Of a stretch of 64,000 nt of DNA, positions 9,874-18,820 are shown piece after piece. Every line of letters begins with the position of its first letter. Position 1 is the stretch's first letter. Origin of the DNA: Sphingorhabdus pulchriflava. Lineage in GTDB: Bacteria > Pseudomonadota > Alphaproteobacteria > Sphingomonadales > Sphingomonadaceae. The notes under the pieces are model-generated. The model searched no databases and was not told the DNA's origin. It saw only the letters and a list, made by a program, of their open reading frames with translations. A program made the translations under genes and the position numbers. The DNA lies in contig NZ_QRGP01000002.1 in NCBI RefSeq assembly GCF_003367235.1, positions 248,001-312,000 on the forward strand. Direction: 5' to 3'.

Positions 9874-10617
9874 TCAGCGCGCGCCAGCCTCTTGCAGCTT
9901 GCCCTTGACCTGCGGCCACGCGGTCACGTCGAGGCGCGCGCCGTTGAGATAGAAGGTCGGCGTCCCCTGGATCGTGTATTTCTTGCCATATTCGGCGGTC
10001 AGGTCGGCCAGCTTTTGCATTTCGGCGGTGTCGGAGAGGCAGGCCTTGCTCTGGTCGCGCGAAACACCCCGCTGGGCGAAGAACTCAACGATACCCACGG
10101 CATCGGCCAAAGCAAAGAAGCGCTCGCCACCCTTCAGCGAAGTAATTTTCGCTTCCAGTGCCTTGTCGGTGCCAATCTTGTTGGCGTTTTCGAACAGCGT
10201 TTCCTGGAAACCCATGAATTGTTCGGTCAAAGGCAGCATCGCCTCATTCGCGCCGCAACGGGTGACCCGCGCCGCCATCAGGTCGAATTCATCGCGGACG
10301 AAATTGCGGAATTCGTAGGAAATCTTGCCATTGTTGATGAAATTGTCGTGCAGGTCGGAGCCCGAATCCTTCGCAAACTGCGCGCATACATGGCAGGTGA
10401 GCGAAGCATATTCGACCAGTTTGATTTTTGCATCGGGGTTGCCGATCAGATAGCCGCCTTCGGCCGTCTTGCTGACAACATCAATCCATTGCTTGCCAGC
10501 CGGTGGCGCGACGGCGGCTACCGGTTCGCCCTTGGGCGCTTCGCCAGTTTCGCTGCTACCACAGGATGCGAGGGCGAGCGCGGCGATGGAAGCGGTGAGG
10601 ATTTTCAGACTGCGCAT
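9874..10617 (-). CDS. DsbA-like thioredoxin-fold lipoprotein
   Basis: 247 residues. A lipobox LASC puts the lipidated cysteine at residue 19, so the protein is probably membrane-anchored in the periplasm. The thioredoxin-fold active site is CHVC (75-78), in EYASLTCHVCAQF. The C-terminal part has the TPTFYLNG cis-proline loop. This matches the DsbA/DsbG-like thioredoxin domain family (Thioredoxin_4). Role: thiol-disulfide exchange in envelope proteins; oxidase versus isomerase cannot be settled. It is the second of two tandem paralogs between DUF721 and smc. Confidence 0.88.
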   Translation of the reverse strand: MRSLKILTASIAALALASCGSSETGEAPKGEPVAAVAPPAGKQWIDVVSKTAEGGYLIGNPDAKIKLVEYASLTCHVCAQFAKDSGSDLHDNFINNGKISYEFRNFVRDEFDLMAARVTRCGANEAMLPLTEQFMGFQETLFENANKIGTDKALEAKITSLKGGERFFALADAVGIVEFFAQRGVSRDQSKACLSDTAEMQKLADLTAEYGKKYTIQGTPTFYLNGARLDVTAWPQVKGKLQEAGAR

Positions 10618-10644
10618 ATTTGATGTCCTTTGCGTCGTTGAAAT

Positions 10645-11343
10645 TCAGGGAGCGAGATGGGGTTTGATGGTTGCGAAGTCGTGACCTTCGATGACTTTGC
10701 CATTGACCAGCAGGGTCGGCGTCGAGTTGATTTTCAGTTTTTCGGTGGCTTCGTCGGTCATCGCAATGACGGTATTGAACGCTGCCTTGTCTGCAAGACA
10801 GACCTTGGCTTGGGCGGCGGTAACGCCGCGCTGTGCCATAACTTTGTCCAGTCCGAGCTCGGTGTAGGCACCCTGCATGAAGCCGACGATATTCTTCGCC
10901 TCCAAGAGGTCAATCGTTGCCTTGCTGAGCTTGCTACCATTAGCCCATTGCGCTTGCGTCGCCATTAACTGCCGGTGATTGCCGAAAAAGCGACCCTTGC
11001 CGCCGCAGCGCGCGAGCATCGCAGCGGTCAAATCCATCGGGTCGCGCACAAGATTGCGGATTTCAAAGCTGACCTTGCCGGATGCGACAAACTGGTTCTT
11101 GATTTGTGGGACGTCATCGATCTCGAAATGCGCGCAATGGCCGCAGGTGTAGCTCGCATATTCGACCAGCTTGGTCGGAGCAGCCGGGTTGCCAATGATG
11201 TGACTGCCCTTGGGCGTCAGGCTAAAGGTCTGCAGCCAGTTGCTCTTGGCAGGAGCCGCGACCAGTGCGCCACCGCCAAGTGCCGCAGCGACAGCGAAAA
11301 GGGTCAGCGATTTTTGGAATATAGTCGGGAATCGGGTGGCCAT
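10645..11343 (-). CDS. DsbA-like periplasmic thiol-disulfide oxidoreductase
   Basis: 232 residues from the ATG at 11343. An in-frame ATG at 11376, just after the DUF721 stop, is also possible and has its own gagg site; I prefer 11343 because it gives a compact signal peptide (MATRFPTIF, hydrophobic core, AAPAKS). The active site is CGHC (residues 67-70), with the TPTLLVNG cis-proline loop near the C-terminus. It is paralogous to the next gene but lacks a lipobox, so one copy is soluble and one lipid-anchored. Likely in an operon DUF721, this gene, lipoprotein, smc. Confidence 0.87.
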   Translation of the reverse strand: MATRFPTIFQKSLTLFAVAAALGGGALVAAPAKSNWLQTFSLTPKGSHIIGNPAAPTKLVEYASYTCGHCAHFEIDDVPQIKNQFVASGKVSFEIRNLVRDPMDLTAAMLARCGGKGRFFGNHRQLMATQAQWANGSKLSKATIDLLEAKNIVGFMQGAYTELGLDKVMAQRGVTAAQAKVCLADKAAFNTVIAMTDEATEKLKINSTPTLLVNGKVIEGHDFATIKPHLAP

Positions 11344-11376
11344 ATCTGCCTCTGAATTAGACCGCCGCATCTGCAT

Positions 11377-11916
11377 TCACTCGCCCTCTTTGGCAAGGCT
11401 TTTTGCCAGATTCTGGAGCACTGCCTGCAATTCCGGATCGGCAATTTCGCGAAGAGAGTCGCCCAGCTCTGTGGAGGGCGCGCGCAGGACAGGGGCTGCG
11501 CTGACTTTCGGCTTTGGTTCGGCGCGTTGCACCTGCCCCTGACGCATTTTCACCTTGGCAACCGCTTCATAGCCGAAGAAGCGATTCACCCGCTCGACAA
11601 TTTCTGGAAGCACATGCTGGATCATCACCGCATGCGCGCCTTCCACCACCAGCTCCAGCGTGCCACCTGCCTTCTGGCCGGCGGGAAAGCGGATCATTTC
11701 GGGCGCGGAAAAATTGGCATAGCGCGGGCCGACAATCTCGTCCCAGCGGCTGACGATCGAGCTTTGCACAAAGCCAAAGCGGCGGAAAGCGGCACGCCCT
11801 ATGTCAGGGACAAGGTCGGAAACCGCGCGTGCTTCGCCGCCCCGCCGCCGTTCAAAAACGGGCTTGGTGGCGGCCTTTGCCTTTTTGTGTGCGGGTGATG
11901 GCTTGCCTTCCTCCAT
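11377..11916 (-). CDS. DUF721 (DciA-like) protein
   Basis: 179 residues. The DUF721 core is visible (VVSRWDEIVGPRYANFSAPE type segment and GTLELVVEGAHAVMIQHVLPEIVERVNRFFG). DUF721 includes DciA, which loads the DnaB replicative helicase in bacteria that lack DnaC. The open frame continues upstream to 12600, but that part is antisense to mutY. The ATG at 11916 gives a divergent 21-base gap to mutY and a typical length. The C-terminal third is proline/alanine-rich and low in conservation. Helicase loading is a family inference. Confidence 0.85.
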   Translation of the reverse strand: MEEGKPSPAHKKAKAATKPVFERRRGGEARAVSDLVPDIGRAAFRRFGFVQSSIVSRWDEIVGPRYANFSAPEMIRFPAGQKAGGTLELVVEGAHAVMIQHVLPEIVERVNRFFGYEAVAKVKMRQGQVQRAEPKPKVSAAPVLRAPSTELGDSLREIADPELQAVLQNLAKSLAKEGE

Positions 11917-11937
11917 GGCGCAGCTATCGCATTTTCG

Positions 11938-13014
11938 ATGGTCGGCGTCCAACAACACACACAATATTCTGGGGATATCGCCAGCGCCTTGCTCGCATAT
12001 TATGACCGGCATGCGCGTGACCTCCCCTGGCGTTCGCCGCCCGGAACGCCGCCACCCGATTCGTACCGTGTTTGGATGTCCGAAATCATGCTGCAACAGA
12101 CGACTGTTGCGGCTGTCTTCAGCTATTTCGAAAAGTTCACCGAGAGGTGGCCGGATTTCGCCGCTTTGGCGTCGGCCGACGATGCCGACGTCATGGCGGC
12201 CTGGGCGGGGCTCGGCTATTACAGCCGGGTGCGTAACCTGATCAAATGCGCGCGCGTCGTTGTTACCGAATATGGCGGAGAACTGCCGGAAACGTCGGTC
12301 GAGCTTGCCAAACTTCCCGGCATCGGGGCCTATACCGCAGCTGCTATCGCCGCGATTGCCTTTGGCGAACGTGTCGCGGTGGTTGACGCCAATGTTGAGC
12401 GGGTGGTGGCGCGCCTGTTCGCCATAGAAACGCCGCTGCCTGCCGCCAAGCCGGAGATCCGGGTGGCGGTGAATGCGATCACGCCCGCCGACCGGCCCGG
12501 CGATTTCGCGCAGGCGATGATGGATCTCGGCGCCAGTCTCTGCTCGGTGCGCAACCCGCAATGCCTGATCTGCCCTTTGAAAATGCACTGTGCAGCGCAA
12601 AAAGCGGGCTTCGCCGAGACGCTACCCCGCAAGGCTGCCAAAAAAGCTAAGCCCGAACGCACCGGAATCGCCTTTTGGATCGAGCGTGATGGCCATGTTT
12701 GGCTGATACGTCGTCCGGATCATGGCATGCTCGGCGGGATGCGCAGCCTGCCCGATGATGGCTGGAATGCACGCGCCGATGGCGACTCGCTGCCCCCATT
12801 TGGCGCCGACTGGAGTCCTGTTGCAGGTGAAGTGGTTCATGTCTTCACCCATTTCCGCCTGACGCTGCGGCTTACCGCTACGGCAGCGCCAGTCGACGAA
12901 AGCTGCCTGCCGTCGGGCGAATGGTGGCCGCTGAAATCATTGGACAGCGCAGGTTTGCCAACCTTATTCAGCAAGGCCGCAAAACTTGCCATCAGAGCGA
13001 GAGAGAAATTTTAG
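11938..13014 (+). CDS. mutY: A/G-specific adenine glycosylase MutY
   Basis: 358 residues. MutY removes adenine mispaired with 8-oxoguanine. The helix-hairpin-helix LPGIGAYTAAAI, the catalytic Glu (E49 in SEIMLQQTTV) and Asp (D150 in VVDANVERV) are present. The 4Fe-4S ligands are C202, C209, C212 and C218 (C-x6-C-x2-C-x5-C). The C-terminal part is the NUDIX-like domain that reads 8-oxoG. It is divergent from DUF721 and followed after 10 bases by the serine hydrolase gene. Confidence 0.96.
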   Translation: MVGVQQHTQYSGDIASALLAYYDRHARDLPWRSPPGTPPPDSYRVWMSEIMLQQTTVAAVFSYFEKFTERWPDFAALASADDADVMAAWAGLGYYSRVRNLIKCARVVVTEYGGELPETSVELAKLPGIGAYTAAAIAAIAFGERVAVVDANVERVVARLFAIETPLPAAKPEIRVAVNAITPADRPGDFAQAMMDLGASLCSVRNPQCLICPLKMHCAAQKAGFAETLPRKAAKKAKPERTGIAFWIERDGHVWLIRRPDHGMLGGMRSLPDDGWNARADGDSLPPFGADWSPVAGEVVHVFTHFRLTLRLTATAAPVDESCLPSGEWWPLKSLDSAGLPTLFSKAAKLAIRAREKF

Positions 13015-13024
13015 AGGAGAGAGC

Positions 13025-14308
13025 ATGTCCGTAGCACAAACAGCGTTGATGCAACCCAGCCGTCGCGGTTTCCTTTCGATGGCCGGGCTTGGCGCGATGG
13101 CGACTATGCTGCCGACACCTGCATGGAGTTTCCTCGCGCAGGAATATCCGACGCTCAAATCGCAGGTTGAGGGCTATGTTGCGGGCCGGAAGGCCTCGGG
13201 CGTCGTTGCTGCTATTGGCCATGGTCTGGGTGAATTGGAAGTGATAGCTGCGGGAACGCAGGCAATTGGCGATCCAACACCGGTCAACATCGACACGCTG
13301 TTCCGCATTTATTCGATGACCAAGCCGGTGGCGGGCATGGCAGCGATGATCCTGATCGGCGAAGGCAAGATGAAGCTGGATCAGCCGATCGCCGATTTTC
13401 TGCCCGAATTTTCCGAAATGCGCGTGCTGACCAGCCCCGAAACCAGCCTGGACTCGGTACCTGCGAAGACAAAGATTACCGTCCGCCATCTTCTGACGCA
13501 CACGGCAGGCCTTGGATATTCGATCATCACTAAGGGGCCTTTGCTTAAGGCCTATATGGATAATGGCATCACCCCCGGACAGATCAGCCGCATGCCTATT
13601 CCCGGCTTCGAACCGGGTGCGCCGACCCCCGATTTGAAGACATTTTCGGAGCGGTTGGGCAAATTGCCGTTGATTGCAGAGCCGGGAACCAAATGGAGCT
13701 ATTCGATCAGCCTCGATCTTTTGGGCCGGGTTATAGAGGTGGCGAGCGGGATGGAGTTCGACGCATTCCTTCAGACGCGGCTCTTCGATCCGCTCAAAAT
13801 GACCAGCACTTATTTTCAGGTTCCGCAAAGCGAAGTGAAACGCTTTACCACCAACTATGCGGTGTTTGGCGGCGCGCTGATCCCCATCGATCCGGCGGCA
13901 ACCAGCATCTATCTCGACAAACCCGCCTTTGCCTTTGGTGGCGCAGGACTGGTCTGCTCGGCGCGCGACTATGACCGCTTCCTCGCCATGCTGCTCAATG
14001 GCGGCAGCCTTGACGGTGCCGAAATCATGGCCCCCGAAACTGTTGCCTTGGGAATGTCGAACCTGTTGCCGGCCGGGGTCAGCACAGACGGCACCTTTGC
14101 AAATGGCGCTGATTTTGGCGCGGGCGGACGCGTTGGCAAAGGTGCGCAAAAGGGCATATTCGGTTGGGGCGGCGCAGCTGGAACTATCGCTTTTGTCGAC
14201 ACCAGTCGCAAGATTCGTGCGACCGGAATGCTGCAATATATGCCGTCGAATGCGCATGATTTTCAGGACAGGTTCGGCGAATGGCTCGTCGCCGATTTGC
14301 AGGGGTAA
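13025..14308 (+). CDS. Tat-exported serine hydrolase (class C beta-lactamase / esterase fold)
   Basis: 427 residues. The start at 13025 follows a clear agaggaga site; a longer frame from 12986 would overlap mutY. The N-terminus has a twin-arginine motif RRGFLS (13-18) followed by a hydrophobic core, suggesting Tat export. The catalytic SxxK is SMTK (97-100) and a Tyr motif YSI follows (WSYSIS). This is the beta-lactamase-related serine hydrolase family (EstB-like esterases, D-aminopeptidases), not necessarily an antibiotic resistance enzyme. Substrate is unknown. Eight bases separate it from nudC. Confidence 0.88.
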   Translation: MSVAQTALMQPSRRGFLSMAGLGAMATMLPTPAWSFLAQEYPTLKSQVEGYVAGRKASGVVAAIGHGLGELEVIAAGTQAIGDPTPVNIDTLFRIYSMTKPVAGMAAMILIGEGKMKLDQPIADFLPEFSEMRVLTSPETSLDSVPAKTKITVRHLLTHTAGLGYSIITKGPLLKAYMDNGITPGQISRMPIPGFEPGAPTPDLKTFSERLGKLPLIAEPGTKWSYSISLDLLGRVIEVASGMEFDAFLQTRLFDPLKMTSTYFQVPQSEVKRFTTNYAVFGGALIPIDPAATSIYLDKPAFAFGGAGLVCSARDYDRFLAMLLNGGSLDGAEIMAPETVALGMSNLLPAGVSTDGTFANGADFGAGGRVGKGAQKGIFGWGGAAGTIAFVDTSRKIRATGMLQYMPSNAHDFQDRFGEWLVADLQG

Positions 14309-14316
14309 GATAGCTC

Positions 14317-15186
14317 ATGAACCCAGGCTTCACCGGCTCCCCGCTCGACCGTGCAGATCGGCTGCGCAATGATGTCGAAGGCTTCAACGCTGCACTCAAC
14401 GACTGGCGCGCGCGCGTTCTGGGGCTCGACGGGCTGGACCCGGTAGTGGCCAGCGAAGGCGGGCTCAAATGGGTGTCGATGGCCGAGATTGACGTTTCGG
14501 TCGAACTCATCCTGCTTGGCCTTGCCAATGGTAAACCGCATTTCGTGCCGCTGGTCGAAGGCGCGGGCGGCATGGCGCGATCGCCTGCGGTTTGGCGCGC
14601 GCTGTCGATGCTGCCTGCCGAGGATGCCGCCATTTACGGCACTGCTCGCAGCCTGATCGACTGGCACAACAACCATAAATATTGCGGCCGCTGTGGCGGT
14701 TCGACCAAGGTGTTTCGCGCTGGCTGGGGCCGCCAATGCACCGCCTGTGATGCCGAACATTTCCCGCGCACAGACCCGGTTGTGATCATGATCGCCGAAT
14801 ATGAGGGCAAGGCTCTGCTTGGCCGACAATCGGCATGGCCTACGGGCAATTATTCGGCGCTGGCAGGATTCCTTGAACCCGGCGAGAGTATCGAGGAAGC
14901 AGTGCGGCGCGAGATTATGGAAGAGGCCGGGATCAGCTGCGGCGCAGTGCGCTATGTTACCAGCCAGCCCTGGCCCTTTGGCGGATCGCAACTGATGATC
15001 GCCTGTGTGGCAGACGCCGATGGTGACCAGTTGACCATCGACTATAACGAGTTGGAAGACGCGATGTGGGTGACGAAGGAAGAGGCACGCGCCGCACTCG
15101 CCGATGCCCCCGACAAACGCTTTGGCGCACCGCCGCCCTTTGCGATTGCGCACACATTGTTGCGGCGTTGGGCGGAGGCAGATTGA
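14317..15186 (+). CDS. nudC: NAD(+) diphosphatase / deNADding enzyme NudC
   Basis: 289 residues. A zinc ribbon with C123, C126, C141 and C144 sits before the Nudix box, which begins GFLEPGESIEEAVRRE and ends MEEAGI (about 184-206). The family marker SQPWPF follows it. NudC hydrolyses NAD(H) and removes NAD caps from RNA. All metal-binding glutamates of the box are intact. The stop is one base before the next start, so translation is likely coupled with the FrnE-like gene. Confidence 0.94.
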   Translation: MNPGFTGSPLDRADRLRNDVEGFNAALNDWRARVLGLDGLDPVVASEGGLKWVSMAEIDVSVELILLGLANGKPHFVPLVEGAGGMARSPAVWRALSMLPAEDAAIYGTARSLIDWHNNHKYCGRCGGSTKVFRAGWGRQCTACDAEHFPRTDPVVIMIAEYEGKALLGRQSAWPTGNYSALAGFLEPGESIEEAVRREIMEEAGISCGAVRYVTSQPWPFGGSQLMIACVADADGDQLTIDYNELEDAMWVTKEEARAALADAPDKRFGAPPPFAIAHTLLRRWAEAD

Positions 15187-15187
15187 G

Positions 15188-15862
15188 ATGACGGCACAAC
15201 CTCTTCGCATCGATATCGTTTCCGACGTCGTCTGCCCCTGGTGCATCATCGGTTACAAGCAGGTCGAAAAGGCGCTGACTTTACTACCAGAACCGGTCGC
15301 GGCCGAAATCCACTGGCACCCGTTCGAACTCAATCCCGACATGCCGCCTGAGGGCGAGGACGCGGGGCAGCATATTGCGCGCAAATACGGCCAGTCTGCC
15401 GATCAAACCAAAGCCGTGCGCGATCGCATCAAAGACACTGCTGCCGATCTCGGTTTCATCTTTGGCGACATGGGCGCACGGCGGCTATACAATACGTTTG
15501 ACGCGCACAAATTGCTGACACGCGCCGGATCCCAACATGGCTGGAAAAAGCAGACCGAACTGAAGCTCGCGCTGTTTTCAACTTATTTCCAGCAGGGCAA
15601 GGATGTGAGCGATCGGGCCGTTCTATTGGATGTTGCTGAAAGCATAGGTCTCGACCGCGCCGCCTGTGAAGCATGGCTGGCCGACGAGGTGCTCGGGCGC
15701 GAAGTGCGCGGCGAGGAAAGCTATTGGATCAATGAGAATGTCGCTGGCGTGCCTGCTATCATTTTCGATGGCAAATATATGGTTCCCGGCGCGCAGAGTG
15801 CGGAGACCTTTGCGCAGGTGATTGGCAAGGTTCTGGCGAAGCGGGATCAGGCAACCGCCTGA
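15188..15862 (+). CDS. FrnE-like DsbA family oxidoreductase
   Basis: 224 residues. It starts at 15188, a ribosome site being within the nudC end (gattgag). The active site CPWC (C16, C19) lies in DIVSDVVCPWCIIGYKQVEKAL, typical of the cytoplasmic FrnE / 2-hydroxychromene-2-carboxylate isomerase-like branch of DsbA. The C-terminus has GVPAIIFDGKYMVPGAQ, the cis-proline loop and terminal motif of that branch. No signal peptide, so probably cytoplasmic. Convergent with the sigma-54 activator gene, overlapping it by 16 bases. Confidence 0.9.
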   Translation: MTAQPLRIDIVSDVVCPWCIIGYKQVEKALTLLPEPVAAEIHWHPFELNPDMPPEGEDAGQHIARKYGQSADQTKAVRDRIKDTAADLGFIFGDMGARRLYNTFDAHKLLTRAGSQHGWKKQTELKLALFSTYFQQGKDVSDRAVLLDVAESIGLDRAACEAWLADEVLGREVRGEESYWINENVAGVPAIIFDGKYMVPGAQSAETFAQVIGKVLAKRDQATA

Positions 15863-16881
15863 ACCCCATATTTGCGCATCTTCTCGATCAAAGTGGTGCG
15901 CTTCAACGTCAGCAACCGCGCGGCCTCCGAAACTATGCCATCGGCCAACTCCAACGCCATATTGATCCGTTTAAGTTCGATCGCCTCAATCTCCTGCCGC
16001 AAGTCGATCGGATGATCTTTGCAGGGCGCTGGTGATGCGGGAACAAAGGAAACCGGCGCAACCGCCACCCGCTCGCGGCGGCTTTCCAGCGGTGGTGCCG
16101 CGTTGGTGAGCAATAGGTCGACATCGTCCGCGCCCAATATCTCGCCGCCATAAAGCACGCCCGCCCGTTCGACGACATTGCGCAGTTCGCGGACATTTCC
16201 CGGCCAGTCATGCGCCATCAGCCGCTCGAGTGCGCTTTCATCAAAGTGCGCAATCACCCCAGACGGTTTACCTTTCTGGAAATGGCGGACCAGCAGCGGG
16301 ATATCCTCGGCGCGCTCGGCCAGTGCGGGCACATGCACCAGCACCACGCCAAGCCGGAAGAACAGGTCTTGCCGGAAGCGGCCATCGGCGATCGCATGGT
16401 CCATGTCGCGGTGTGTTGCCGAGATGATCCGAACGTCGACCGGGGTGCCGCTGCTGCTGCCGACCCGGGTGACTACACGCTCCTCAAGCACGCGCAGCAG
16501 CTTGACCTGCATGTCGAACCGCATGTCGCCAATTTCGTCGAGGAACAGCGTGCCCTTGTGCGCATTTTCGAAATGGCCGGTTCGCCTGCTGTGCGCGCCG
16601 GTGAAGCTGCCCTTCTCATGCCCGAACAGCTCGGATTCGATCAGTTCGGCGGGGATCGCGCCGGTGTTGATTGCGACAAACGGGTTGGCGCTGCGATTAC
16701 TGGCGGCGTGGATGGCCTGTGCGACAAGTTCCTTGCCCGACCCGGATGGCCCTGCAAGGAGCACCGACACATCCGACGCCGCCACACGAGCAATCATCGC
16801 CCGCAACCTTTGCACGGCGGGGCTGGTGCCAATCACCAAAGATGTGATGTCGCGTTCGATGTCTGTTGTGGAAACTGCCAT
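15847..16881 (-). CDS. Receiver-less sigma-54 activator, probable flagellar master regulator (FleQ/FlbD-like)
   Basis: 344 residues from ATG 16881 (gggggcag site; the frame extends to a TTG at 16950 with no better start). It is an AAA+ enhancer-binding protein: Walker A GPSGSGKE (44-51), sigma-54 contact loop GSFTGA (91-96, Ser in place of the usual Ala), Walker B LFLDEIGD (113-120), arginine region DWPGNVREL, and a Fis-type helix-turn-helix at the C-terminus (SEAARLLTLKRTTLIEKMRKYG). There is no N-terminal receiver or FleQ domain, only about 15 residues before the AAA+ core. It adjoins motB, and four sigma-54 promoters lie upstream of flagellar operons in this window, so it is the obvious candidate activator. 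That link is inferred from position. Confidence 0.85.
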   Translation of the reverse strand: MAVSTTDIERDITSLVIGTSPAVQRLRAMIARVAASDVSVLLAGPSGSGKELVAQAIHAASNRSANPFVAINTGAIPAELIESELFGHEKGSFTGAHSRRTGHFENAHKGTLFLDEIGDMRFDMQVKLLRVLEERVVTRVGSSSGTPVDVRIISATHRDMDHAIADGRFRQDLFFRLGVVLVHVPALAERAEDIPLLVRHFQKGKPSGVIAHFDESALERLMAHDWPGNVRELRNVVERAGVLYGGEILGADDVDLLLTNAAPPLESRRERVAVAPVSFVPASPAPCKDHPIDLRQEIEAIELKRINMALELADGIVSEAARLLTLKRTTLIEKMRKYGVQAVA

Positions 16882-17068
16882 TTCTGCCCCCGTTTTCGCG
16901 CCGCGTGGCGTTGATCCGATGGCCCGAAAATTGGCGATTGGGGTTAACAAATTCTTACCTGAGAAATTTCAAGCTATTGGTATTTAATAGATTTTAGTCC
17001 GGAATGGAGCGAGCCTTACCGACAGCTGCCGCTATGCGAGGGGACCCTTTCGCCAAAATGGAGCAACT

Positions 17069-17920
17069 TCATTCGCGTCCCCAGCCCAAGGTAATCGACA
17101 TCCGCCGGTTGCGCGGGTCGAACCGGTTCTTGGGCACATAAGGTTCGCGATCCGCAACCCCTTCGATTCGCAAGAAGCGATCCGGCCCCACTCCCTTTTG
17201 CGCAAAGATCGCGCGGGTGATCTCGGCGCGCTCAGCCGACAGCTTCCAGTTGTTCATGCCCTGCCCGCGGGCATAAGGCGCGGCGTCGGTATGGCCGCGG
17301 ATGATCAGGCCATTGGGCAGCTCGCGCACCAGCAGCGATACCTCGTCGAGCAAGCGCATCGCATCGGGCGTCATCTGGTTGGTGCCCGATACAAACATGC
17401 TGAAATCGGCTTCGTCGACCAGATCGATGCGCAGCCCCTCACGCGTTTCGGTGAAGCGGACATTTTTGGCGAGGCGGCGCAGCTCGCGGCTGGCCTGCAT
17501 TTTCTTAGCGAGCGCCTGTTTCAGTTTCTCGAACCGCGCCTTGTCACGTTCCTTTCCCGACGCCTCCTTTCGCCCGCCTTTTGCGTCGCGAGGGATGGTG
17601 ATCGCCTTGGTTCCGGTTTGCGCCGCGCGGTGCGGATAATGGTCCGCCGATACGATCGAATCCCCACCAAACATCCCGTTTGACCCTGCACTTTCCTGCT
17701 TGGTCTTGACCAGCGTGGGCGCGAAATAGTCGGCAAGTGCCTTGCGCTGCTTCTCAGTGGTCGCGCCCAGCAGCCACATCAGCAGGAAAAAGGCCATCAT
17801 CGCGGTTACGAAATCGGCATAGGCGACCTTCCATGCACCGCCATGATGCGCGGCGTGCGGGGCCTCATACACCTTTTTGACGATGACGGGGCGGACGACC
17901 TGGTCGACGGTGGCAGCCAT
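17069..17920 (-). CDS. motB: Flagellar motor stator protein MotB
   Basis: 283 residues. One membrane segment after a short cytoplasmic N-terminus contains the proton-carrying aspartate D36 in YADFVTAMMAFFLLMWLLG. A linker leads to a C-terminal OmpA-like peptidoglycan-binding domain (IIRGHTDAAPYARG, NWKLSAERAEI, NRRMSITL). It pairs with MotA as the torque-generating proton channel fixed to the cell wall. The ATG is at 17920, sharing one base with the motA stop region, so the pair is translationally coupled. The next gene downstream is the sigma-54 activator after a 187-base gap. Confidence 0.95.
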   Translation of the reverse strand: MAATVDQVVRPVIVKKVYEAPHAAHHGGAWKVAYADFVTAMMAFFLLMWLLGATTEKQRKALADYFAPTLVKTKQESAGSNGMFGGDSIVSADHYPHRAAQTGTKAITIPRDAKGGRKEASGKERDKARFEKLKQALAKKMQASRELRRLAKNVRFTETREGLRIDLVDEADFSMFVSGTNQMTPDAMRLLDEVSLLVRELPNGLIIRGHTDAAPYARGQGMNNWKLSAERAEITRAIFAQKGVGPDRFLRIEGVADREPYVPKNRFDPRNRRMSITLGWGRE

Positions 17921-18783
17921 CAGCGCGCCCGCATTCCGTCAAACACCTCGGCAAAACTTGGCTGGTTCGAATGCTCGATGCCCGATCGCGCCGCCTCGAT
18001 CACCAGCGGTTGGGGATGGCCGTGCAGCGAGGCGATGATGATCTGCTTTACCGTGTGATAGATCGCGGCGTCGCCTTCGATCACCTGCTTGGCGCGGTTG
18101 GCAAAGGGCCCGACCAGCCCGTAAGCGAGCAGCACGCCGAGGAAGGTTCCGACCAGCGCCGAACCGATCATCCCGCCCAGTATCTCCGGCGGTTTGTCGA
18201 TCGAGCCCATGGTTTTGACGACGCCGAGCACTGCCGCAACAATACCGAGTGCAGGCAGGGCATCGGCGAGGTTTTGCAGGCCGTCGGCGGGTTTTATCGC
18301 GTGGTGATGGTGGTTCTTGATCGCATTATCCATCACCTCCTCGACCGCATGCGGATCAAGCGTGCCGGATGAGACGACCACCAGCCGCAGCGTATCGCAG
18401 ATTAGGTGGATCAGCGTCTGGTCGGCAAGCAATTTGGGATATTCGGCGAAGAGCGCGGACTCTTTGGGGTTCTCGATATGCGGTTCGAGCGCGACCGGGC
18501 CTTCGCTGCGCAGCAGCTTCATCAGCTTGCCGACCAGCAGGATGCAATCGAGATAGTCCTGCTTGCCGAAACGTGGCCCCTTGAACACCTTGGTCAGGCC
18601 ACCGCCGAGCGCCTTCAATTCCTTGCCCGAATTGCCAATAATCAGCGAGCCGATGGCGGCCCCGCCGATGATCAGCATTTCGTGCGGTAAAGCGTGCATC
18701 ACCGGGCCAAGATTGCCGCCCGTCAGTGCAAAACCACCAAACACCATCGCGATCAGGACAAGGATACCGATAATCGCGAACAT
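17920..18783 (-). CDS. motA: Flagellar motor stator protein MotA
   Basis: 287 residues with four membrane segments: two near the N-terminus (MFAIIGILVLIAMVFGGFAL; MLIIGGAAIGSLIIG) and two near the C-terminus (LPALGIVAAVLGVVKTM; GTFLGVLLAYGLVGP), separated by the large cytoplasmic loop that contacts FliG. Conserved prolines of the channel are present in these segments. It forms the stator with MotB. A sigma-28-like site lies just upstream (18821-18847), between flgL and motA. Confidence 0.95.
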   Translation of the reverse strand: MFAIIGILVLIAMVFGGFALTGGNLGPVMHALPHEMLIIGGAAIGSLIIGNSGKELKALGGGLTKVFKGPRFGKQDYLDCILLVGKLMKLLRSEGPVALEPHIENPKESALFAEYPKLLADQTLIHLICDTLRLVVVSSGTLDPHAVEEVMDNAIKNHHHHAIKPADGLQNLADALPALGIVAAVLGVVKTMGSIDKPPEILGGMIGSALVGTFLGVLLAYGLVGPFANRAKQVIEGDAAIYHTVKQIIIASLHGHPQPLVIEAARSGIEHSNQPSFAEVFDGMRAR

Positions 18784-18820
18784 GCTTTGTGGCCTTCCGG
18801 TCTAGCGGGAGTTTATGGGT

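Noticed and set aside
11377-12600. 407-codon version of the DUF721 gene
   Set aside because: The extra part is antisense to mutY; the conserved domain starts after ATG 11916.
12992-14257. Minus-strand frame of 421 codons opposite the serine hydrolase
   Set aside because: Antisense shadow of a well-supported gene with Tat motif and SMTK active site.
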